Positions 15,949-25,900 of a DNA stretch of 64,000 nt are shown in pieces. The DNA is from an uncultured Armatimonadota bacterium. Its GTDB lineage: Bacteria; Armatimonadota; Fimbriimonadia; Fimbriimonadales; Fimbriimonadaceae. The notes under the pieces are model-generated. The model saw only the letters and a list, made by a program, of their open reading frames with translations, was not told where the DNA came from and did no database searches. The translations under genes and the position numbers were made by a program. How positions within the stretch are numbered: position 1 is the first letter of the stretch; the number at the start of each line of letters is the position of its first letter. The stretch lies in contig CAILEM010000080.1 in the NCBI GenBank assembly GCA_903833215.1, positions 26,890 through 90,889 on the forward strand, given 5' to 3'.

Positions 15949-18165
15949 CTAGAGCTTCAACGTCAACTCGGCAGGCTTACTTCGTGAGATCGTGACCATT
16001 TTCGATACCGTCTTGCCGTGAAGCGTAACCGAAACGCGCACCGTGCCGCAGAAGGCTCGTGCTTTGGCGGTTCCCGTTGTGGAGGTAGTCGCTGCCAGTT
16101 TGGTCCACCACTGTCGTCGGACCAAGTTTTCCCACATCAGTGCTGCTGGACGCATCGTCCAGTCTTTCCGAACCATCGCGCCACCCTCGGAGGCGCGCCA
16201 GTGGGCGCCTTCCCAGAATCCCCACATAATGAACGCCTGAACCTCGGGGACGCTGTACATCGCGGTGAGGAAATCGCGCATATAGTCGGCGTTGAACTTG
16301 TCATCCCACACTCCCAAGTCGTATTCGGTGACCTCCAGCGGCTTACCGAACTTGGCGATTTCGTTGGTGATTTCGATCACGCGGGACATCGGCGTAAGCG
16401 GCACTCCGTCGTGTGACTGCAGACCGATAGCCTCGATGGGAACGCCTTGCGAGAGCATCGTCTTAACCAGCTTGAGCGCGGCATTTCGGTGCTTCGTGCC
16501 CGTCGCCTCTTCTTCGGTCCAGTCAAAGTCGTTATAGCAGAGCGTCACATTCGGGTCAGCTTCTTTCGCCCACTGAAACACCTGCTTGAATTTGTCCATC
16601 CCGAGACGGTCCCATAGGTCGTGCTCGGTGATAGCTTCATTCACGACGTCCCATAGATAGAGGCGGCCTTTGAACCGCGTTACCATCTCTGTAATTCGAC
16701 GGTGCAAGGTTTCGAGGGCCTCTTGGTCTGACATCTCCTTGATGCCTTTGGGAAGGAAATTGTAGGAGCCCCAAACGAGGTTGTGCCCGCGCACACTGAA
16801 TTTGCGAGCCTCAAGCCACTTGATCGCGGTATCGACATCGCCGTAATTCTCTGGGGCGATTTGGTGCCACTTCAGGTCGTTCTCGAAGGTGACGGTGTTG
16901 AAAAACCTCTCAAGGTTGGCTCTGAAATGATCGCCCGTCGGGCTTTTGTCGACGATGAGCTGAGCCGGAGCCGCAGTTCCAAACTGAAACTCCTGCTGGA
17001 CCTGCTCAATCTTCACCGTCGCGCCTTTTACAGCCTTTCCGTTGGAATCCTTGACGTGAACGGTCAGGTCACCCTTTCGAAACTTTTCGATGCGAGCGAG
17101 AGCAGGTGCCCGCCACGCCTCCGTGTTCGGTCGGCCATAGTAAACGATCGTGACGGGTAACGAACTGATTGGCTTAATTCCGAGATCTTCGGCGCGAAGA
17201 TCACCGATTTCAACAGTTCCTGCTCCGTAACCCAGGAAAACAGTGACAGTGGCTTCTCCCGCCCCGTAGCTCGCATCGCAGATCCCCGCAGTTCGATACT
17301 CTTTCCATTCAGGAGTTAGGTTGAAAACGGTATTGATGCACTTATTATTGGGTGCCGCCGCTCGTTCGAAAATCAAACTCACCTTCGACGATTTCGGGCT
17401 TCTCATCCAAGCGCGAAGATATACGGTTCGGCCTTGACGAACAGGTGCTACGGTCGGGATATGAATAGACACATCCCACGGATTGCCATTCGGAACATCG
17501 CGATAGGTCGCTTGAGTTGCCGTATCGAAACTCAGCTGTTTTGCATTGACAGCCGTAAAGCCGCTGAATCCGGTCGGTGCCCATTTTGGGACTTCGTTCG
17601 TGCCGAGCCGGTGGGAGCCGATGAGATCAACAGGCGTTTTGGGCTCGGGAGTGCCTAATGTTTCGACACGCACGTTGGCAACATCGACCGAACCGGAGTT
17701 GTATCCGAGATAGATCGTGAGTTGTGCTTCACCAGAAGCGTAATTCTGAGTAGCAGTCCCGTCAGCTTCGTACTCTTTCCAGGCAGGAGTGAGCGTTAGC
17801 TCCTTCATGACGACCTTCGTGTAAGGCTCCTTGTTCTGCTCGAAAACGAGAGCGACTTTACTCGAGGTCCGGCTCTTCAACCACGCATGGATTTTGACGG
17901 GCCGACCCTTGAGAACTTCCGCTGTTGATGGCGAACTGAGAACCGTATCCCAGGGATTCCCGCCCGGCTTTGCGTCCGAAGTTGCCCGGAGTTCGTGCTT
18001 AAACGATGGCTCGGCGGCTGCAAATACCTCAAGGGGTTTTGCGTTGGAGAACCACCCCGCCGAAGACCCGTCTTCAAACCGTCCGTTTTGGATCAGGCTC
18101 ACGGGAACCAAGTTGTTTTGTCCGATTCCGGAAAGAGTAAGAAGCGCGATAAGGGGAAGAATCAT
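15949..18165 (-). CDS. Endo-1,4-beta-xylanase GH10 with N-terminal tandem CBM4/9-like modules
   Basis: FNTVTFENDLKWHQIAPE...VRGHNLVWGS...LYLWDVVNEAITEH (acid/base)...KPLEVTEYDLGVW (nucleophile). Confidence 0.93.
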   Translation of the reverse strand: MILPLIALLTLSGIGQNNLVPVSLIQNGRFEDGSSAGWFSNAKPLEVFAAAEPSFKHELRATSDAKPGGNPWDTVLSSPSTAEVLKGRPVKIHAWLKSRTSSKVALVFEQNKEPYTKVVMKELTLTPAWKEYEADGTATQNYASGEAQLTIYLGYNSGSVDVANVRVETLGTPEPKTPVDLIGSHRLGTNEVPKWAPTGFSGFTAVNAKQLSFDTATQATYRDVPNGNPWDVSIHIPTVAPVRQGRTVYLRAWMRSPKSSKVSLIFERAAAPNNKCINTVFNLTPEWKEYRTAGICDASYGAGEATVTVFLGYGAGTVEIGDLRAEDLGIKPISSLPVTIVYYGRPNTEAWRAPALARIEKFRKGDLTVHVKDSNGKAVKGATVKIEQVQQEFQFGTAAPAQLIVDKSPTGDHFRANLERFFNTVTFENDLKWHQIAPENYGDVDTAIKWLEARKFSVRGHNLVWGSYNFLPKGIKEMSDQEALETLHRRITEMVTRFKGRLYLWDVVNEAITEHDLWDRLGMDKFKQVFQWAKEADPNVTLCYNDFDWTEEEATGTKHRNAALKLVKTMLSQGVPIEAIGLQSHDGVPLTPMSRVIEITNEIAKFGKPLEVTEYDLGVWDDKFNADYMRDFLTAMYSVPEVQAFIMWGFWEGAHWRASEGGAMVRKDWTMRPAALMWENLVRRQWWTKLAATTSTTGTAKARAFCGTVRVSVTLHGKTVSKMVTISRSKPAELTLKL

Positions 18166-18303
18166 GTGTTGGCAGTCCTAAACAAAGTTAGACGAGGAGA
18201 TTGTGGCGGAGTTTGCCTCTGCTGCAAGGCAAGTTGCAACTCGGTCAATCAATGCCGCATTGTAGCGTAGCGCCCAACCTACCACTTCGACTATCCTCTT
18301 GCA

Positions 18304-19833
18304 ATGATTGCGCAGACCCATTCCGCCACCCTTGTCGGCATTGACGCAGTTCCAGTTGTGGTGGAAGTCGACCTGCAGGGTCCAATTCAAGGGGATGGGG
18401 ATCGGTACTTCCTCTTGGTCGGTTTGCCCGATGCTGCCGTCAAGGAGAGCAAAGAGCGGGTTCGTACCGCCATCCGAAACTCTGGGCTCGATTTTCCGAA
18501 CCGGAAAATCATGTGCAACTTGGCACCGGGCGACATTCGGAAGGAAGGCCCTTGGCTAGACCTTCCGATGGCAGTCGCCATCTGTGCCGTCAACCGTCAA
18601 ATCGCTTACCAAGAACTGGAAGGGACGCTTCTGCTCGGCGAACTCGGGCTGGACGGGACGCTCCGTCCGATTGATGGAGCGGTAAGCGTCGCCTTGATGG
18701 CGATGGAGAAGGGATTCCGGCGGTTGATTGTGCCGGTGGCAAACGCGCCCGAAGCTGCCGTCGCAACTGGGGTTGATGTCTACGGCGTGGAGTCTTTACT
18801 TGAAGCGGTCGAACTGCTCAATGGCTCCGAAGCGCTGAAGCCCGTTCGGTTTGACGACTCGCCAAGCAATCGACAACCCGAATATTCCGTCGACTACACC
18901 GACGTGAAGGGACAGCGCCATGCCGTGCGCGCCCTGGAAATCGCGGCCGCCGGTGGCCACAACATGCTGATGACGGGCCCTCCTGGCTCGGGCAAGACGA
19001 TGCTCGCCCGGCGACTTCCGACCATCTTGCCCCCGTTATCCCTTGAAGAGAGCATCGCCGTCACCCGGATATTGAGCGCAAGCGGCGAGAAGGGTGGAAA
19101 GCAGGGTCTCATATGGGAACGCCCCTTTCGATCGCCTCACCACAGCGCCAGTCACGCCTCGATCGTCGGTGGCGGTCGCAACCCAAAACCAGGCGAAATC
19201 TCGATGAGCCATCATGGCGTTTTATTTTTAGATGAAATGCCCGAGTTCGAAAGGCAAACCCTAGAAGCCCTTCGGCAACCGCTGGAGGATGGAGTCGTCA
19301 CAGTGGCGCGGGTGCAAAACACGATGACGTTTCCTGCCGAAACGATGCTCATCGGAGCAATGAATCCCTGTCCATGCGGTTTCAAGGGCTTACCCGAGCA
19401 GAAGTGCGTGTCGAATCCCAACGCATGTAGCAAATATGCGGGGAAGATCAGCGGCCCACTGATGGACCGAATCGACCTGCACATCGAAGTCCCACGCCTC
19501 AAGCCCGACGAACTCATAGGCGCTCAAGGCGGCGAACCCAGTTCTGCCATTCGGGAGCGAGTGATGGAGGCGCGAGATAAGCAGCACGCCCGTCTTGGAA
19601 ACCACCGCATCAACGCAAAAATGACTCCCAAGGAGATTCGCGAGCTTGTGCCTCTCGACAAAGAGAGCGAAGATTTCATGAAACTCGTCATGGCCCGAAT
19701 GAACCTCAGCGCCCGGGTCTATGACCGACTACTCAAGGTCGCCCGCACCATCGCCGATCTCGCCAAAGAGGATCGGGTAGCGAAGAAGCATCTGTCCGAA
19801 GCCGTCCAGTATCGAGATCGCACCGAAGGGTAA
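18304..19833 (+). CDS. comM: YifB/ComM family Mg-chelatase-like AAA ATPase
   Basis: VEVDLQGPIQGDGDRYFLLVGLPDAAVKESKERVRTAIRNSG...GHNMLMTGPPGSGKTMLARRLPTILPPL...MNPCPCGFKG. Confidence 0.95.
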   Translation: MIAQTHSATLVGIDAVPVVVEVDLQGPIQGDGDRYFLLVGLPDAAVKESKERVRTAIRNSGLDFPNRKIMCNLAPGDIRKEGPWLDLPMAVAICAVNRQIAYQELEGTLLLGELGLDGTLRPIDGAVSVALMAMEKGFRRLIVPVANAPEAAVATGVDVYGVESLLEAVELLNGSEALKPVRFDDSPSNRQPEYSVDYTDVKGQRHAVRALEIAAAGGHNMLMTGPPGSGKTMLARRLPTILPPLSLEESIAVTRILSASGEKGGKQGLIWERPFRSPHHSASHASIVGGGRNPKPGEISMSHHGVLFLDEMPEFERQTLEALRQPLEDGVVTVARVQNTMTFPAETMLIGAMNPCPCGFKGLPEQKCVSNPNACSKYAGKISGPLMDRIDLHIEVPRLKPDELIGAQGGEPSSAIRERVMEARDKQHARLGNHRINAKMTPKEIRELVPLDKESEDFMKLVMARMNLSARVYDRLLKVARTIADLAKEDRVAKKHLSEAVQYRDRTEG

Positions 19834-19933
19834 GCGTGGAATGGCGAACTTCACGAAGTATTACGGGTCGCCTACAAGTCGATCTGACAGCCAATCGGCG
19901 TACTATACTTGAGCGTCTTGGAAACTCAGAACA

Positions 19934-20533
19934 ATGGCCAAAACACTGGACATGGACACGCAGCAACTGGAGATACTAGCCAGAATCGTGAGAGCTGAAG
20001 AGAAAGTCCAGTTACGCCTTTTTCGGGTCAGCCGCTTGTTGAACGAGGCGCAAATTCCCTACGCGATTATTGGAGGTCACGCTGTCGCGGCGTGGGTGGC
20101 GACCAAAGACGAGAGTCTGGTGCGGGCGACGCGCGACGTTGATGTGTTGGTCAAACCTGAGGATATTGCGCGGATTCGAGAGGTCCTTGAGGCGGATGGC
20201 TTCATTTATCGGCATGTCGCGGAAATGGACATCTTTCTGGATGACAGTGACGCAAAGGTTGGAGATGCCGTCCACCTGATCTTCTCTGGGCGAAAGGTGC
20301 GACCTGATCACGTCCTTCCGGCACCGGATGTCGACAATTCGGGAATCGGCGAGGATTTCAGCGTGATTCCACTGGAATCGCTGGTTCGCACCAAATTGGT
20401 CGCCTGGCGGAGAAAGGACCAGGTTCACCTTCTCGATCTTCTCGGCGCAGGTGTCATCGACGCATCATGGACTCACCGGTTCCAAGAACCGCTCTGCGGC
20501 CGTCTTCAAGAATTGATCGACAACCCGGAGTGA
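19934..20533 (+). CDS. Nucleotidyltransferase-fold protein (AbiEii/DUF6036-like)
   Basis: IPYAIIGGHAVAAWVATKDESLVRATRDVDVLVKPED. Confidence 0.75.
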   Translation: MAKTLDMDTQQLEILARIVRAEEKVQLRLFRVSRLLNEAQIPYAIIGGHAVAAWVATKDESLVRATRDVDVLVKPEDIARIREVLEADGFIYRHVAEMDIFLDDSDAKVGDAVHLIFSGRKVRPDHVLPAPDVDNSGIGEDFSVIPLESLVRTKLVAWRRKDQVHLLDLLGAGVIDASWTHRFQEPLCGRLQELIDNPE

Positions 20534-20581
20534 CAGCCACCACATTGCGGTTTCAGGATCGAATGGAGAGATGAACCACAA

Positions 20582-21094
20582 ATGCCGAAGGTGATTATCA
20601 TCGCAGGGCCCAATGGGGCGGGGAAGACCACATTTGCTCGCCAGTTTCTTCCTAACGAAGCTCGCACGATTCAATTTGTAAATGCTGATTTGATCGCGGC
20701 AGGAATATCACCGTTCGATCCCAGTTCCGCGAATGTCAGTGCGGGGCGAGTCATGCTCAAGCGTCTCGTCGACTTGGCGGATGAAGGACTTGATTTTGCC
20801 ATTGAGACAACTCTGTCTGGGCTATGGCTGAAGGACCACGTCGAGAGTTGGAGAGCGCGCGGATATTTCGTAGAACTGTATTATTTGCGAATCTCTACAG
20901 TGGACATCACGCTCAATCGCATTAGGAATCGCGTTAAGAATGGTGGGCACGACATTCCTGAAGAAGTTGCCCGGAGGAGATTCAAGCGGAGTTTGGACCT
21001 GCTCGAAAGCGTATATAAAGACTCCGTTGACGCGTGGATGATATATGATTGTGATGAGGCACCCATTTTGGTGGACACTGGCGGACGGATATGA
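20582..21094 (+). CDS. Zeta-toxin-like P-loop ATPase/kinase
   Basis: MPKVIIIAGPNGAGKTTFARQFLPNEARTIQFVNADLIAAGISPFDPSSANVSAGRVML. Confidence 0.85.
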   Translation: MPKVIIIAGPNGAGKTTFARQFLPNEARTIQFVNADLIAAGISPFDPSSANVSAGRVMLKRLVDLADEGLDFAIETTLSGLWLKDHVESWRARGYFVELYYLRISTVDITLNRIRNRVKNGGHDIPEEVARRRFKRSLDLLESVYKDSVDAWMIYDCDEAPILVDTGGRI

Positions 21095-21273
21095 CGAACG
21101 ATAAGCGAAAGGAAATTGATGAGAAAGCACAACTTGCCCTTAATGCCATGCGTCGTGGTGTACGCCTAGCATTCCTCAACGGCACCGCGTACGATCCCGA
21201 CGGAAGCGGGAAGGCGTATTGGCAAGCCTGTGACGAGTCAGGGAAGTTGATCGAAGTTAAGAAGACGGCGTGA
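21091..21273 (+). CDS. 60-aa partner protein of the zeta-like gene (candidate antitoxin)
   Basis: ATGA overlap with the zeta-like stop; MTNDKRKEIDEKAQLALNAMRRGVRLAFLNGTAYDPDGSGKAYWQACDESGKLIEVKKTA. Confidence 0.6.
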   Translation: MTNDKRKEIDEKAQLALNAMRRGVRLAFLNGTAYDPDGSGKAYWQACDESGKLIEVKKTA

Positions 21274-21599
21274 GTGCCAGGCATGTCGAAGTAAATTTGC
21301 CACCTTTCCGGTTCGCCAAGGGCGATGTTCTGCAAAAAGCGAAGGCTTGAGCGGGCGACTGCACTAGCCTGGAATCTGAAGTTCATTCCGCCGCCTATGC
21401 CAAAGGTATAGCGTCACCGGCATTTTGGGATGTCGGTGAGATGGGGAAGCGATGAACATCTCGGGCATGAAGCCATCGATCGTATCCAGACGCAACGCTT
21501 ACAGCGTAGGACCGATCTACGACGCGAATACCAGGGAAGGTCCCTCGCGGGTCCATCTCTTCGATCCCTGGAGAGGAACGGCTTTGCCATGCCGGCGGA

Positions 21600-22826
21600 T
21601 CACGATCCGCCGCAACGAACAACCCGCTCTTCGAGGGCGCGGCATCGGGCGGTTTCGCGTTGCACTCCTTCAAGAACATCTGACGTTTCGGCAGGGAAAC
21701 GGCGGAAGAAGTTGCTGAGACTGCGTAGGTGACCAATCATGCCTTGTAAGGACGCGGCAGGGGCTTTTGACAATTCAACTTGTTCAATGAGTCTCTGGAC
21801 AGCGAGTACCCCATCTCTGGCGGCGACGACAATTTCGGGGGCACAAGGCAATCGACCCTCCGTACCTCCAGGGCATCGAGGAGGCAAGGCGAATTCGTAG
21901 AGGCGAATCAATCCCTGCTTCTTGAGGGTGGCCAACTCATCGTAGATTGCGCGGTCAGTTCCCTTATCGGCGATAGGTCCGCCGCGTGGATCTTGGTTGA
22001 GAATCTCCTCGATCCTATTGACTCCACCCCATTTGGCGAGTTCATCCGCCGCGAGTGTGTCGATTGCACTCTGTCGATAGGGCCAAGGTTCGGCCTCCAC
22101 GAGACGGGATGCGGTGTTTGGAAACACCATGAAAAAGAGGTCGTCGCGAAGTTGAGCTGGCGAAGTCTTACCGCTCGACGTCACCATGCCTAGGCGCTGT
22201 ATCGTGGCCAAAGCGGCTTCACCCGATTCGGTGGTTGGGCCGATGTCACCGTAGATGGCGTAAGCGATTGCCTTGGTTGCGGGATCGTATACAATGGCGA
22301 GATCGCCGATCTTCGCCTCCGGCACCATGCCGTCCGGCAATACGATGTACTGGGTGTGCCGGGCATCGAGGTATCGGTTCGGGTCGAAAACAGGTAGCGA
22401 TGTGTTCTGTAGAGTCGTTCTAGAAACGTAAAAACCTTTGAACTCTCCGCTTGGCTGAATAAAAGGCTTGCCGTCCACCCAAACGACGATGTCGGGCGAT
22501 GGCTGCCCCACGAGGACCCCGTTCGGCTGACCGTTCGCTCGCCTTGCTCCTGCAGAATCGATCACATCAAGCGACAATCGGTCGTCAAGCGGGTGATAGG
22601 CATTCGGTGATCCGTCAACGTCGCAGCTCAACTTGCTCTGGAAAAACAGCGCGCTCGTGCCTTCGATTCGACGCAAAGGTACACGGTGATCGCTTTTCTC
22701 ATAAGACATGTTTCGGACAGTCTCGATGGGCAATTGGGGAGACATGGCGACCAGAGCCACAACAAACGCGCAAAGCATGACTAATCTTACGATGCCCCAT
22801 TTGCTTGAATTTCGTGGGCTCTGCAC
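21600..22826 (-). CDS. GH75 (fungal-type chitosanase)-like secreted protein
   Basis: ALFFQSKLSCDVDGSPNAYHPLDDRLSLDVIDSAG...GFYVSRTTLQNTS...ARHTQYIVLPDG...KIGDLAIVYDPATKAIAYAIYGDIGPTTESGEAAL. Confidence 0.65.
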   Translation of the reverse strand: MQSPRNSSKWGIVRLVMLCAFVVALVAMSPQLPIETVRNMSYEKSDHRVPLRRIEGTSALFFQSKLSCDVDGSPNAYHPLDDRLSLDVIDSAGARRANGQPNGVLVGQPSPDIVVWVDGKPFIQPSGEFKGFYVSRTTLQNTSLPVFDPNRYLDARHTQYIVLPDGMVPEAKIGDLAIVYDPATKAIAYAIYGDIGPTTESGEAALATIQRLGMVTSSGKTSPAQLRDDLFFMVFPNTASRLVEAEPWPYRQSAIDTLAADELAKWGGVNRIEEILNQDPRGGPIADKGTDRAIYDELATLKKQGLIRLYEFALPPRCPGGTEGRLPCAPEIVVAARDGVLAVQRLIEQVELSKAPAASLQGMIGHLRSLSNFFRRFPAETSDVLEGVQRETARCRALEERVVRCGGS

Positions 22827-22940
22827 TCGTTATAAGAAGGGCAAAGGAGACCGAATGATCCGTATTCGACGATGATTACAGGCGCAATGGGAATTTCACA
22901 CCGCTGTATCGAAGCGAAACTCCGTGTCCATAAAAACGAA

Positions 22941-22972
22941 AGGCACCACGATCACATGGATCGCAGTGCCTC
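22941..22972 (-). terminator. Hairpin terminator downstream of the RCC1-repeat gene
   Basis: minus strand AGGCACTGCGATC-CATGT-GATCGTGGTGCCT followed by TTTCGTTTTTA. Confidence 0.7.
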
Positions 22973-22996
22973 TCTTGTTTGTGCGAGGGCTATCGG

Positions 22997-25900
22997 TTAG
23001 CCAGGGAACAGAGTGAGCTGAACGCTCTTGGTTCCACCTCCATAGGATGCAGTGATCGTCACATAGTCGGCACGAAGGACCTTAGAGTGAGGAACGGTGA
23101 TTGTCGTGGTATCGGTACCGGCCGCGATCTTCAAAACAGACGGAACTGTGACATGGGCTGGATCGGAGTTGGTAAGAGTGACGAACGTGTCGTAGGCCAC
23201 CTTTGCCGAGAGTGAGACCGACAAGGTTACGACTGTCGAAGAACTTCCCGTGAAAGTCGACGGCGTAATCGTGAACGATGTAATCGCATTCGGCATTAGG
23301 GTCATCGTCGCAACCAGCTTTTCAACGCCATAGGTTACGGTGACCTTCATGGAATCGGGTGCCGAAATGCTGTTCGCAGTAACCGGGATGATGACCGTCT
23401 GAGCCCCTGGTGGAATATTGAACGTCGAAGTGAGGAACTGGCAGTTGACCCCTGATAGGTTGACGGTGAGTCCCGAGGACGGGGCCGGTTGTGTCAATGT
23501 CAATATGACCCCGGTTGATGTGCAACTCCAAACCGAGGGAGCAAGAGGCACCAATGTGCTGAGTGCGGGTTGAATCTTGAGCGGCAAATCAACGGACGAC
23601 CCGTCGAGACTTGCAGTCAAGGTTACGGCGGTGTAGAGTCCCACCGTTTTGGACGTGAAGGTCCCGTTTCCACCGCTTGAGAGGGCAGGAACGGTGATCG
23701 CATTCGGCGTTGGCACCGTTGCCGTATCCGACGAACTGATCGGTACCGAAATAGCTGCCAACGGAGTCGCATTCAAGGCGACTTTGATTGGAACCGTCGT
23801 CCCACCCAACCAGTTTGTTGCAGTGGCATTGAACGAAGTCACCCGGAATGGATTCAGAGTCAACGGCACCGAAACCGTCGAGCCTGCATACGATGCCGAT
23901 ATGGTGACCGTCTTCGGACTAGTAACCCTTGAGTGGCTAACCGTGAAGGTGGCGGAGGTTGCTCCCGGCATGATCGTAATCGGCGAATTTACGGTCGCCG
24001 ATGGGTCGGATGACTGAACACTGACAAACGCCCCCGTTGATGGCGCTGGCGCCGCGAGGCTAACAGTCATCGTCACCACATTAGTGCTTCCACCGACAGT
24101 TGACGACTGAACACTCTGCAATCCAAGTGCAGAAATGAGGTTGAGTGAGCGAGTGAAGGTCGATCCGTCAAGGCTGGCAGTTAACGAAACCGGAGTCGTC
24201 GCAGAAACCGCAGTTGACGGGAACGAGGAGCTCCAGCCGGTAGTATTCGCACCAATCGTCACTGTTCCTGGACTTGGTAATGAGGCTGAGTTCGAGGACG
24301 TCACCTGCACGTCAATCGGTGTCTGCGATGCGGCATTCAGCGAGTACTGTACGGGAACCAGATTTCCACCCACAAATGAGCTTCCCGAAACCGTGAAGTT
24401 GGTGAGTTGGAAGGGCATTACCATCACACTCTTGATTCTCGTCGTATTGAGGTACGACGCAGTGTAGAACGCGGGCGTCTGAACATGGACTCGGCTATGG
24501 CCGATGGGCAGGAAGTAGCTCTTGGCACCAGCCGGGATCGTGACCTGGGCTGGAATGCTCAGGGCTGGGTCAACCGAAGTGAAGAGGATCGTGGCGCCAT
24601 TTGCAGGGGCTGGATTCTTCAAGTTGATTGTCAAGGATGCAGAATTAACGGATCCGCCAACGATCGATCCAACATTTGTGGCGATCGTAAAGTCTGCCGG
24701 CTTGATGGAGACGAGAGCGGTCTCGTTGAGGCCACCGAGTGTTGCTGTAATGATCGCTTGGATAGGCGCAGAGGGATTCAACGTTGTCACGACGAACGTT
24801 GCCACGGTGTTGCCTTCCAGCACGGTTACCGATGAAGGAACCATCGCGTTTGGATCACTTGACGACAACTGAACGAGGGTGCCGCCCTTAGGAGCTGGCG
24901 TCGGAAGGTAGACCTTGCCCACGGCGGCGTCGCCGCCGTACACCTGGTATGGACCAACCACCAAGCTCATTCTTGGCAAGCAAACCATGAACTCGTCTCC
25001 AGCGGCGATTTGCGCCATCCCGATGAGACCATCTGGAGGAGTTGATTGTCCCGAAGCATTGTTACCCCAGGCGACAACCGAACCGTCCGTTTTCAGGGCA
25101 GCACAGAATCCGGCACCAGCTGCAACCTGCATCACGTTGGAAAGACCCATTGGAAAATCGTTTTGGTAATAGGCATTGTTTCCCCAGGTCGCTACCGTGC
25201 CATCCGCCTTCAGTGCGATCGCGTGGGCACTGGATGTTGATAGCTGAATAACGTTGGCCAGCCCTGAAGGAATGTTCATCTGGCCCCAGTAGTTATCACC
25301 GATGCCGGTGACGGTTCCATCGGTCCGGAGGGCGTAGGCCTCATTGAAGTCCCCAGCGATCTGCACAACGTCTGATAGCGCGCTCACGAGGGAGAATTGT
25401 CCGTAGCCGTTGTTGCCCCAAGCAGCAAAGCCTCCTGCCAGTTTATGGGCGAAGGTCGTCGCTCCTGCCGCGTACATTGCGTCCGTAATAAGCCCCGCTG
25501 GAGAGTTCAGTTGCCCGGCAGTGTTGTCGCCGAACATTTGGAACGAGCCATTGGTGGCCAACGCAGTGGTGAAAAAATGGCCGCAGCTAATGCTCTTGAA
25601 TGCATACGGCATGACGGAAGGCAATTCGGTCTGGTGATTCCGATTACTTCCCCAGACTGCAATCGTCCCGTTATTTCGCAAGAAAGCAACGTGCGCAGCG
25701 CCTGTTGCGATGGTCTGCAAGTTCGTGAGGTTCTCCGGAGTAGTGGTGTGACCGTAAAATCCATCACCCCAGCCAAGCACGTGCCCTTCTTGGGTCAAAG
25801 CGACGGCTCCGGTTTGGCATGCCGCTATTTGTGACAGACCGCTAACGGCTGGCGGGGTCATCAGGCCGAAGGCTAGGGGACCCCAGCACACCAACGAACC

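Noticed and set aside
21395-21736. 113-aa ORF and overlapping plus-strand ORFs between the zeta-like cassette and the GH75-like gene
   Set aside because: Mutually overlapping, no domain, part lies within the supported 21600-22826 gene.
23322-25834. Several plus-strand ORFs within 22997-26680
   Set aside because: Antisense to a well-supported repeat protein and lacking domain signatures.
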